Below are positions 1 through 5,591 of a stretch of 5,591 nt of DNA, one piece after another. The notes beneath the pieces were generated by a model that had not been told where the DNA came from, ran no database searches, and worked only from the letters and a program-made list of their open reading frames with translations. The stretch covers positions 1 through 5,591 of the forward strand of contig JAISRS010000234.1 of NCBI GenBank assembly GCA_031273485.1. Reading direction: 5' to 3'. The DNA is from Prevotellaceae bacterium (GTDB lineage: Bacteria; Bacteroidota; Bacteroidia; Bacteroidales; UBA932). Within the stretch, counting starts at the first letter, position 1; every line of letters starts with the position of its first letter. Both the position numbers and the translations under genes were made by a program.

Positions 1-344
1 TAAGCGGCAAGCAAAATATCCTGAACGCCAACATGAAACTCACCTGTCAGGGAGGCGACAGATATTCTCCCGTCGACGAAACGGCTTCCGCATCGCAGCA
101 TGAGGCGGTATATGATGAGGCGAATCCCTATTCGAAGCAATTATCGCCTGCTCTGCTCGGTCATTTCACCCTGAGCTACAAAATCAACAAACGCCGCAAA
201 TCGCACGAATTTGCCGTCAAAGTACTGAACGTAACCGGATACAGGGATTTCTACGGACACCGGTATAACTTCAAAACCGGCAAAACGGAACCGGAACGGG
301 AAGCTATCATTATCCCCAATGTCAGCTACAAAATGGAATTTTGA
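1..344 (+). CDS. TonB-dependent outer-membrane receptor, C-terminal fragment (5' end outside window)
   Basis: The reading frame is open from the window edge (first full codon at 3) to a TGA at 342-344, giving 113 residues of the C-terminus of a larger protein. The ATG at 33 is internal, since the frame upstream continues with the same protein character. The visible part resembles the last strands of a TonB-dependent receptor beta-barrel: a loop with GGDRYSPVDE, then SPALLGHFTLSYKIN, HEFAVKVLNVTGY and a closing strand IIIPNVSYKMEF. The alternating polar/hydrophobic strands and the terminal phenylalanine are the usual C-terminal signal for outer-membrane barrel assembly. Such receptors import siderophores, vitamins or glycans using TonB/ExbBD energy; the plug, TonB box and substrate class lie outside the window. 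Base composition is clearly richer in G+C than the genes to the right (33 of 60 bases in 61-120). The family call is recognition from memory, not a search. Confidence 0.85.
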   Translation, partial: SGKQNILNANMKLTCQGGDRYSPVDETASASQHEAVYDEANPYSKQLSPALLGHFTLSYKINKRRKSHEFAVKVLNVTGYRDFYGHRYNFKTGKTEPEREAIIIPNVSYKMEF

Positions 345-598
345 AGATTTGTGTGATTCGATTAAAGTCGAAAAATTCGTGTAATTCGTAAAAATCCGCA
401 GGATTAAATTCGTGTAATTTAAAAATCCGCAGGATTTAATTCGTGTTAATTCGTAAAAATCCGCAGGATTTAAATTCGTGTAATTTAAAAATCCGCAGGA
501 TTAAATTCGTGTAATTCGCAAAAATCCGCAGGATTTAATTCGTGTAATTCGTATTAATTCGTGAATAAATTTCGTGTAATTCGTGTAATTCGTGGATA
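345..598. repeat. Nested tandem repeat array, five ATCCGCAGGAT units plus TTCGTGTAA repeats
   Basis: This begins directly after the receptor stop codon. The core ATCCGCAGGAT occurs exactly at 394-404, 425-435, 459-469, 491-501 and 524-534, with spacings of 31, 34, 32 and 33 bp. Each unit reads roughly AATTCGTGTAATTCGTAAAA followed by the core. Units 2 and 4 have lost the CG of the second TTCGT (AATTTAAAA), so long and short units alternate and the true period may be a dimer of 65-66 bp. The core is an inverted repeat, AAATCC-GCA-GGATTT in its best copies, which could form small hairpins with a three-base loop. Around 541-593 the core disappears and the sequence becomes repeats of TTCGTGTAA (period 9). 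Unit lengths are not multiples of three and no reading frame is kept, so it is non-coding. Its role is unknown. Confidence 0.9.
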
Positions 599-675
599 AA
601 AAAAACGTGGATAAAAAAAACGTGGATAAAAAAACGTGGATAAAAAAACGTGGATAAAAGAAATTCGTAGATAAA
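591..675. repeat. Short tandem repeat CGTGGATAAAAAAA, 5-6 units
   Basis: CGTGGATAAA occurs at 591-600, 606-615, 621-630, 635-644 and 649-658, with a diverged copy CGTAGATAAA at 666-675. The spacings are 15, 15, 14 and 14 bp, then 17 bp to the diverged copy. The difference is in the length of the A-run, as expected from replication slippage. The first copy is fused to the preceding TTCGTG repeats, so the array appears to have grown out of them. On the minus strand it is a series of T7-T8 tracts lying just beyond the 680-723 stem-loop. Confidence 0.9.
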
Positions 676-679
676 GTAA

Positions 680-723
680 CCGCCGGAAAAGACTATTCAT
701 TTAGAATAGTCATTTTCCGGCGG
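680..723. terminator. Long stem-loop between convergent genes, possible terminator
   Basis: Positions 680-698 pair with 704-723 over 19 base pairs, with a single unpaired A at 712 and a five-base loop ATTTA at 699-703. The outer part of the stem is CCGCCGG. The element lies between the receptor gene (+) and the TPR gene (-), which converge on it. No uninterrupted T-run follows on either strand. The minus-strand exit (TTACTTTATC) is more T-rich than the plus-strand exit (AAACCGATAT), so termination of the gyrA-TPR transcript is the more likely role. Its position also allows a bidirectional terminator or 3'-end stabiliser. Confidence 0.6.
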
Positions 724-778
724 AAACCGATATGAGTAATTTTCCGATATTGCCGATACTTACGCAATTCGTCGAAGT

Positions 779-2074
779 TTATTCTTCCAGCAATTTTGTA
801 TATTTTTCGGCATTTTGTTTATATGTATCATTTTCGTTTCTGAAGCGGAAATTAATATCTTTTAAAGCCTGAAGTATTGATTTTTCGCTGCTATTCAGTT
901 GAAACGATTTTTCGAGATACGGCAATGCCAATTTAAGCTGTTCATCCGAAAGTTTCAACAATCTTTCATATTCTGTATTATCTTTTTCGTTTGTAGCCTG
1001 TTCGCTGTATTTAGCCCCCGTATTGAAATAGAGGATACCTAATCCGTAATAACCAAAGAAGTAGGTAGAATCAATTTCTATAGCTTTTTTAAAATATTTA
1101 GCTGCATTTTCAGCGTCGCCTATTTTATCGTACAGCTGACCTTCTACCGAATATAAACTTGCGTTATTGGGTTCTTTTTCTATGGCTTTATCGATCAGCG
1201 GAATAATATCTTTAGGATCTTTTCCTGTTGCCATATAGTTATTGATTAAATTAAATATCAACTGTTGATTTTCGGGATTAACAGTAATTCCTTTTTCCAG
1301 TACGGCTCTTCCTTCGTCGGATTTTCCTGCGGCAGTAAGCGCTTTTCCAAGAGAGGCATAAGCGTCGCCGTTTTCGGTATAGCCGATTTCTATTGCTTTG
1401 CGCAGATATTTTTCTGCCGTAGCATAATCTTCAATTTCGCCTGCTATGACTCCTGTGAAATAATAGAGTAACGAGTCCACTTCATTAACTAAGGGGTCTG
1501 AAAAACAGTCCAAAGCAAGTTTAAACAAAGTTACGGCTTCGGCATATTTGTTCAAATGATATTTATTAAATGCCTCGCTTTTTGCAAACGTTGCCAGCTG
1601 TTTCATGTTTACCGACAATTTTTTGGAATTTTTATTTTCGGTATCCAAACTTTTAGCTTTTGCATAAGATTCGTAAGATTTTTGAAACGGGTCGGTGACC
1701 TCATATTTAAAAATATCCCAAAACATTATTATGCCTTTTGTAAAATAGATTTTTTTGTCCGAAAAATTATGGACGGTGAAAGTTTCTTCACCTATTTTTT
1801 CGGTTGTTGCGGTTACTTTTTCGTCAATGCCGCTGGTCGCCATCACCGTATTATAGGTAGCTTCGTCCATTCCCACCACCAAATCGGATGTGGGAGCATT
1901 GGCAATTTCGTAGAATAATTCGCCGCGCGAAATCCAGGTTTTAGGATTAGCGCCCTTTTTGGGGTCGGCAATACTTTTATCGCTTGCTGCGATTTTTTTC
2001 TCAAATTTCTGAGAAAATGTTACATTCGTACATACTCCTGTAAGTAAGAATACTGCAATTAATAACTTTTTCAT
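779..2074 (-). CDS. Secreted tetratricopeptide-repeat (TPR) protein downstream of gyrA
   Basis: 431 residues. The N-terminus is a Sec signal peptide: MKK, hydrophobic core LLIAVFLLTGV, and a likely type I cleavage at TFS-QK (after residue 21). The cysteine at 15 does not sit in a proper lipobox, so a periplasmic protein is preferred over a lipoprotein. TPR-like helix pairs are visible at about 164-197, 199-235, 237-268, 270-303, 306-338 and 340-395; the clearest is SLYSVEGQLYDKIGDAENAA. The last repeat carries an insert around 352-372. NPKTWISRGELFYEIA (43-58) and DPFQKSYESYAKAKSLD (128-144) look like the two halves of a further TPR split by an insert. It resembles TPR proteins I recall next to gyrA in Bacteroides. 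TPR domains bind proteins, but the partner is unknown. It starts 47 bp after the gyrA stop with no terminator between, so it is probably cotranscribed. The start is fixed by the signal peptide; there is no Shine-Dalgarno sequence. Confidence 0.88.
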   Translation of the reverse strand: MKKLLIAVFLLTGVCTNVTFSQKFEKKIAASDKSIADPKKGANPKTWISRGELFYEIANAPTSDLVVGMDEATYNTVMATSGIDEKVTATTEKIGEETFTVHNFSDKKIYFTKGIIMFWDIFKYEVTDPFQKSYESYAKAKSLDTENKNSKKLSVNMKQLATFAKSEAFNKYHLNKYAEAVTLFKLALDCFSDPLVNEVDSLLYYFTGVIAGEIEDYATAEKYLRKAIEIGYTENGDAYASLGKALTAAGKSDEGRAVLEKGITVNPENQQLIFNLINNYMATGKDPKDIIPLIDKAIEKEPNNASLYSVEGQLYDKIGDAENAAKYFKKAIEIDSTYFFGYYGLGILYFNTGAKYSEQATNEKDNTEYERLLKLSDEQLKLALPYLEKSFQLNSSEKSILQALKDINFRFRNENDTYKQNAEKYTKLLEE

Positions 2075-2121
2075 GGCAATAAAATTTAATAATTCATTTA
2101 ATTTGTTTATTTATTTAATAT

Positions 2122-4641
2122 TTAATTGTTTTCCGATTCCGTATTTTGCACATTATCATTTACGCTGACAAATTCGTCGGCATTTTCATCGGGTTTTTCT
2201 TCGCTTTTTCCAACCTGAATAACTGCCGCTATCGAATCTTTTTCTTTCAGTTTTATTAAAATCACTCCCTGAGTAGCTCTTTTCAGGACATTTATCTCCG
2301 ATACCGCCAAGCGGATTATTAATCCCGATTTGTTGATTATCATCAAATCGTTTTCTTCGCTCACATTTTTTATGGCGATCAGTTTGCCGGTTTTGTTTGT
2401 TATATTCAGGGTTTTTACTCCTTTTCCTCCACGTCTTACTATTCTGTAATCGTTTATATCGGAACGTTTTCCATAACCGTTTTCGGACACGACCAATACC
2501 TGCGCATTTGTGTCCTGAGCGCAAATCATTCCTATGATTTCATCTCCTTTGTCAATTCTCATACCTCTTACGCCTGAGCCTGTACGTCCTATAGGTCTAA
2601 CATCCGATTCGTTGAATCTTACCGCTTTACCTCCTTTTGCCGCCATCACGATTTCATTCGTGCCGTTGGTCAGGCTAGCCTCCAAAAGTTCATCATTGTC
2701 TTTGATAGTAATGGCGTTGATACCTGTTGTACGTGGATGGGAATATTCGGCAAGTCGGGTTTTTTTAATTGTTGCGCCCTTGGTACACAGCACTATGTAG
2801 TGGTTGTTTATATATTCTTCATCGGCGAGGGTTTTAACGTTTATGTACGCCATCACCTTATCGTCCGGTTCGATGTTTATAACATTTTGTATTGCACGTC
2901 CTTTTGATGTTTTTGCGCCTTCGGGTACGTCATATACTTTCAGCCAGTAGCAGCGTCCTTTTTTTGTAAAGAACAACATGGTGCTGTGCATGTTGGCTAC
3001 ATAGATATGTTCAATAAAATCGGCATCTCTTGTTGTGCTTCCTTTGGCGCCTATGCCTCCTCTGTTTTGCAGGCGGTATTCGTTGAGCGGCGTACGTTTA
3101 ATATATCCCAGATGAGAGATTGTGATGATAACATCCTCGTCGGCATAAAAATCTTCGGGATTAAATTCTTCTGCCGTTAAAATGATATTTGTTCTGCGTT
3201 CGTCGCCGAATCTTGTTTTTATATCAATCAGTTCATCTTTCACAATTTGCATTTGCAGACCGACATCGGCTAATATGGCGTTCAGATGGTTTATCAGCGT
3301 CATGAGTTCGGCGTGTTCATTTCGGATTTTATCCCGTTCCAGTCCGGTTAGCTGCCTCAGGCGCATTTCGATAATTGCAGACGCCTGAATTTCGGTCAGA
3401 CTAAACTGTTCAACAAGTCCTGTACGCGCTTCGTCCGGGGTTTTAGACGCTCTGATAAGCGCTATTACCGCGTCCAGATGGTCTAAAGCGATCAATAATC
3501 CTTCTAATATATGGGCGCGTTTTGCTGCCTGTTCAAGTTCAAACTTTGTGCGTCGCACAACAACGTCGTGCCTGTGACGCACGTAGTATTTAATAATCTG
3601 TTGCAGATTGAGTTGCCTTGGACGTCCATCTACCAGCGCTATATTGTTGACTGCGAAACTTGACTGTAATTGTGTGTGTTTAAAAAGGTTATTAAGTACG
3701 ACATTTGCTACGGCTTCATATTTTATTTTTATAACTATTCGCATACCCTGCCGGTCGCTTTCGTCGTTTACGTATGTAATGCCTTCTATTTTTTTATCAT
3801 TAACAAGTTCGGCGATATTTTCTATGAGTGTTTTTTTGTTGACCTGATACGGGATTTCCGTAACAACTATGGTTTCTCTTCCCTTGTCGGAAATTTCTAT
3901 ATCGGTTTTAGCTCTCACAACAATTTTTCCGCGTCCTGTTTCGTAAGCATCCTTAATGCCCTGTATTCCGTAGATTGTTCCTCCCGTGGGGAAATCCGGT
4001 CCTTTAATATGATGCATCAATTCTTCCACGCTGATGTCTTTATTATCAATATAGGCTATGATAGCGTCGCATACTTCTTTAAGATTATGAGGGGGCATAT
4101 TGGTTGCCATTCCAACGGCTATGCCGGAGGTTCCGTTTACCAACAATGCCGGAATTTTTGCCGGTAACACCGACGGTTCTTTCAGCGAATCGTCGAAATT
4201 CAGTTGAAAATTCACCGTATCTTTGTCGATATCCTCCAACATTTCTTCGGCGATTTTACGCATACGGGCTTCCGTATAACGCATTGCGGCAGGAGAATCG
4301 CCATCAACCGAGCCGAAGTTTCCCTGTCCATCTACTAACATATAGCGCATGCTCCATGGTTGCGCCAGACGCACCATTGCGTCATACACCGACGAATCGC
4401 CGTGGGGATGGTATTTTCCAAGCACTTCACCCACTATACGTGCTGATTTTTTATGAGGTTTACCTGATACTACTCCTAATTCGGACATTCCGAATAATAC
4501 TCTTCTGTGAACAGGTTTTAGCCCGTCACGCACATCGGGCAATGCCCTCGAAACAATCACCGACATTGAATAATCAATGTAGGCGGTTTTCATTTCTTCT
4601 TCGATGTTGATTTTAATAATTCTCTCGTTATTATCTTCCAT
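2122..4641 (-). CDS. gyrA: DNA gyrase subunit A
   Basis: 839 residues, full length (E. coli GyrA has 875). GyrA with GyrB forms the A2B2 type IIA topoisomerase that adds negative supercoils using ATP. The N-terminal breakage-reunion domain is intact: NIEEEMKTAYIDYSMSV (12-28), RALPDVRDGLKPVHRRVL (32-49) and catalytic Tyr122 in AAMRYTEARM. The quinolone-resistance region reads HPHGDSSVYD (78-87), with Ser83 and Asp87 both present, the residues found in susceptible enzymes. The tower and coiled-coil region runs to about 490. The C-terminal beta-pinwheel follows, with GyrA-box-like motifs QNRGGIG (525-531), RPIGRTGSG (682-690) and VRRGGKG (735-741). The last ~30 residues are an acidic, probably disordered tail. 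The start at 4641 matches the family N-terminus and keeps the catalytic Tyr at E. coli numbering. No Shine-Dalgarno sequence is present, as is common in Bacteroidota. gyrB is not in the window. Confidence 0.98.
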   Translation of the reverse strand: MEDNNERIIKINIEEEMKTAYIDYSMSVIVSRALPDVRDGLKPVHRRVLFGMSELGVVSGKPHKKSARIVGEVLGKYHPHGDSSVYDAMVRLAQPWSMRYMLVDGQGNFGSVDGDSPAAMRYTEARMRKIAEEMLEDIDKDTVNFQLNFDDSLKEPSVLPAKIPALLVNGTSGIAVGMATNMPPHNLKEVCDAIIAYIDNKDISVEELMHHIKGPDFPTGGTIYGIQGIKDAYETGRGKIVVRAKTDIEISDKGRETIVVTEIPYQVNKKTLIENIAELVNDKKIEGITYVNDESDRQGMRIVIKIKYEAVANVVLNNLFKHTQLQSSFAVNNIALVDGRPRQLNLQQIIKYYVRHRHDVVVRRTKFELEQAAKRAHILEGLLIALDHLDAVIALIRASKTPDEARTGLVEQFSLTEIQASAIIEMRLRQLTGLERDKIRNEHAELMTLINHLNAILADVGLQMQIVKDELIDIKTRFGDERRTNIILTAEEFNPEDFYADEDVIITISHLGYIKRTPLNEYRLQNRGGIGAKGSTTRDADFIEHIYVANMHSTMLFFTKKGRCYWLKVYDVPEGAKTSKGRAIQNVINIEPDDKVMAYINVKTLADEEYINNHYIVLCTKGATIKKTRLAEYSHPRTTGINAITIKDNDELLEASLTNGTNEIVMAAKGGKAVRFNESDVRPIGRTGSGVRGMRIDKGDEIIGMICAQDTNAQVLVVSENGYGKRSDINDYRIVRRGGKGVKTLNITNKTGKLIAIKNVSEENDLMIINKSGLIIRLAVSEINVLKRATQGVILIKLKEKDSIAAVIQVGKSEEKPDENADEFVSVNDNVQNTESENN

Positions 4642-4663
4642 TATTTAACTATTTCATATTTAT

Positions 4664-4679
4664 GACCTTTCATGAGGTC
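4664..4679 (-). promoter_or_regulatory. Small inverted repeat in the gyrA leader
   Basis: GACCT (4664-4668) and AGGTC (4675-4679) are exact inverted repeats around TTCATG. The element ends 23 bp before the gyrA ATG, on the transcribed side. It could be a small hairpin near the ribosome-loading region or a protein-binding site, but five base pairs is short enough to be chance. Confidence 0.3.
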
Positions 4680-4761
4680 TTTTATGTTTCACAACCTATA
4701 AAATGCTTTTTGACTAATAGCAAATCAAACGGTTGATTACATATATTTTTACGTATTTTAA

Positions 4762-4789
4762 CCTGATAATATTTTAAATTATTATCCGG
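4762..4789 (-). promoter_or_regulatory. Inverted repeat in the gyrA leader
   Basis: CCTGATAATA (4762-4771) pairs with TATTATCCGG (4780-4789) with one mismatch, around an eight-base loop TTTTAAAT. If the 4888-4917 promoter is real, this lies within the gyrA 5' untranslated region and could fold in the mRNA. The middle seven pairs contain a single G-C pair, so stability is modest. Confidence 0.35.
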
Positions 4790-4837
4790 ATTTTCTTATT
4801 TTTATTTGTTTAACTATATCATATATAATAAAATAAA

Positions 4838-4872
4838 ATAACATGAAAACACGAAATTTTGTTTTATGTTAT
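4838..4872 (-). terminator. AT-rich stem-loop followed by T-rich tract, terminator or leader hairpin
   Basis: TGTTTTATGTTAT (4860-4872) pairs with ATAACAT (4838-4844) and AAAACA (4846-4851), giving 13 base pairs with one bulged base at 4845 and an eight-base loop. In the minus-strand direction it is followed by TTTTATTTTATT, the shape of an intrinsic terminator, though the stem has very few G-C pairs. It lies about 135 bp past the stop of the 5006-5485 gene and could end that transcript. It also lies just downstream of the proposed gyrA promoter, so it could equally act as an attenuator or a 5' stabilising hairpin. Confidence 0.45.
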
Positions 4873-4887
4873 CCTTTATTAAGCCCA

Positions 4888-4921
4888 CAAAGTTAATAAA
4901 AAAATATTTAAATCAAATCTA
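4888..4921 (-). promoter_or_regulatory. Putative Bacteroidota-type promoter for gyrA
   Basis: On the minus strand TAACTTTG (4895-4888) matches the Bacteroidota -7 consensus TAnnTTTG, and a TTTG at 4917-4914 sits 18 bp upstream, suitable for the -33 element. That same TTTG is part of a second -7 match, TAGATTTG (4921-4914), which lacks its own -33 TTTG. Transcription would begin near 4883 and give a leader of about 240 bases before gyrA. Such motifs are short and AT-rich DNA yields chance matches. The only alternative closer to the gene, TAGGTTGT (4698-4691), is a poorer match. Confidence 0.5.
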
Positions 4922-5005
4922 TAATATTCAGGTATATTTTTCTGTCATATCATATTTTTTCCGTCGTTATTATGTTTATTTCAAAACGTTTATTTCACGC
5001 TACGG

Positions 5006-5485
5006 CTATTCCGTATATTCGTCGTCATAATCCGAAGATTCTTCATTATTTTTAATTTCTTCGGCTATTTTCAACAATTCGCTATCGAACATATTTTCCA
5101 CAAATTGTCCCGGAGGGTCTCCTGTGCGGAAAACTACAACCGGATAGCGTGTTCTTGGAAGAGCTTCAACTTCTCCCTTAAAATCAATAAATAAAGAGCG
5201 GTCATTGAAACAATCGAATGTATAAAGCATTTTCTTCTTTCCTTTATTTATCAGATCTTCCAGAATAACTGTGTCCATTGCTCCGTTGCCCATGTCGAAC
5301 AGGGAATAACTCTCAACTCTTGCTCCGGAATTGCTTAATACAAAAAATATGCCTTGCTGTGAATCATCAAAATCCAAATCGTTTTCAATAAATCTCCTGA
5401 AATCATATAACGAATATTCGGATGGTATATGATACTCCCTGATAAAATTCGTTTGTACTGTTTTTATTATAAATGAATAAATCAT
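5006..5485 (-). CDS. pRiA4b ORF-3-like family protein (IS1096 passenger TnpR-like), function unknown
   Basis: 159 residues, ending in TAG at 5008-5006. It resembles the short Bacteroidota members of the plasmid pRiA4b ORF-3-like family: an N-terminal strand MIYSFIIKT, a predicted helix SLYDFRRFIEND, FFVL (47-50), a central VILEDLINKGKKKMLYTFD (73-91), RSLFIDFKGEV, and PVVVFRTGDPPGQ (115-127). The last ~23 residues are strongly acidic. No signal peptide or membrane segment is seen, so it is likely cytoplasmic. The family name comes from plasmid and insertion-element passengers, but the biochemical function is unknown and no transposase or terminal repeats are visible here. The start at 5485 lies 20 bp downstream of a TAnnTTTG box, with no Shine-Dalgarno sequence. 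A 364-bp gap with its own promoter-like sequence separates it from gyrA, so it is probably a separate transcription unit. Family assignment is from memory. Confidence 0.75.
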   Translation of the reverse strand: MIYSFIIKTVQTNFIREYHIPSEYSLYDFRRFIENDLDFDDSQQGIFFVLSNSGARVESYSLFDMGNGAMDTVILEDLINKGKKKMLYTFDCFNDRSLFIDFKGEVEALPRTRYPVVVFRTGDPPGQFVENMFDSELLKIAEEIKNNEESSDYDDEYTE

Positions 5486-5505
5486 AAAGTTTTATTTATC
5501 AAACA

Positions 5506-5513
5506 CAAAATTA
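5506..5513 (-). promoter_or_regulatory. Putative -7 promoter box for the pRiA4b-like gene
   Basis: TAATTTTG on the minus strand matches TAnnTTTG exactly and ends 20 bp before the ATG at 5485, implying a leader of roughly 15 bases. No TTTG is found at the -33 distance, only a T-rich stretch, so this is a half-match. Confidence 0.4.
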
Positions 5514-5591
5514 TAGAATTATTTTTAAATAAAAAAAATAAAATTCCTTATTCCTGAATAAAACATTTCTAAAAGCTATAAGTTTCAAAGA

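Larger units (their letters stand above)
4642..5005. other. AT-rich intergenic spacer upstream of gyrA
   Basis: 364 bp without any credible gene. It contains a promoter-like pair (4888-4917) and three inverted repeats on the gyrA side (4838-4872, 4762-4789, 4664-4679), listed separately. A short direct repeat, GAAATAAAC on the minus strand, occurs twice just after the small upstream gene. I see no obvious GC-rich terminator immediately after that gene's stop codon. Confidence 0.7.

Noticed and set aside
33..344. A complete 103-residue small protein starting at ATG 33
   Set aside because: The frame is open back to the window edge and the residues upstream continue the receptor barrel sequence, so the ATG is an internal methionine.
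372..535. Regularly spaced ~33-bp repeats resembling a CRISPR array
   Set aside because: The sequence between the cores is itself repeated, so there are no unique spacers, and no cas genes are present.
727..758. Three CCGATA copies between the stem-loop and the TPR stop codon
   Set aside because: Six-base repeats at uneven spacing are too short to support as an element.
2186..2524. 112-codon minus-strand frame inside gyrA
   Set aside because: It is a different frame within the gyrA C-terminal domain, with a basic low-complexity translation and no family resemblance.
4104..4610. 168-codon plus-strand open frame opposite the gyrA start region (and others at 3670-4167, 1556-1918)
   Set aside because: They lie entirely antisense to strongly conserved gyrA or TPR coding sequence, and their translations show no recognisable domain; they are shadow frames.
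5548..5561. Palindrome TTATTCCTGAATAA upstream of the small gene, followed on the minus strand by a T-rich run
   Set aside because: Six-base arms in very AT-rich DNA are likely by chance; a weak terminator for a gene beyond the window is possible but unsupported.
5571..5591. Possible C-terminal tail (FETYSF then stop) of a minus-strand gene entering from the right edge
   Set aside because: Only six codons are visible, too few to distinguish a gene end from chance.

Overview
The window looks like a chromosomal segment of a Bacteroidota bacterium, probably in the order Bacteroidales. This rests on the GyrA and TPR protein sequences, the C-terminal barrel end of a SusC/CirA-style TonB-dependent receptor, AT-rich leaders without Shine-Dalgarno sequences, and -7 boxes of the TAnnTTTG type. 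I cannot place it to genus. No tRNA, rRNA, complete insertion sequence, integrase or CRISPR array was seen.

Layout: positions 1-344 (+) are the 3' end of a TonB-dependent outer-membrane receptor gene cut by the window edge. Positions 345-675 hold a nested AT-rich tandem repeat array: five units of about 31-34 bp around ATCCGCAGGAT, then short TTCGTGTAA repeats, then 14-15 bp CGTGGATAAA units. A long stem-loop at 680-723 closes this convergent intergenic region. On the minus strand follow a periplasmic TPR protein (779-2074) and gyrA (2122-4641). They are separated by 47 bp, so gyrA and the TPR gene probably share a transcript. A 364-bp AT-rich spacer (4642-5005) separates gyrA from a small minus-strand gene of the pRiA4b ORF-3-like family (5006-5485), which has its own promoter-like sequence upstream.

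Functionally this is mostly a housekeeping neighbourhood: DNA gyrase subunit A, a secreted TPR scaffold protein, an uncharacterised small acidic-tailed protein, and the tail of a nutrient receptor. I see no convincing new multi-gene system. The parts that ordinary gene annotation does not explain are the nested repeat array downstream of the receptor gene and the potentially structured leader of gyrA, where a Bacteroidota-type promoter match is followed by three inverted repeats.
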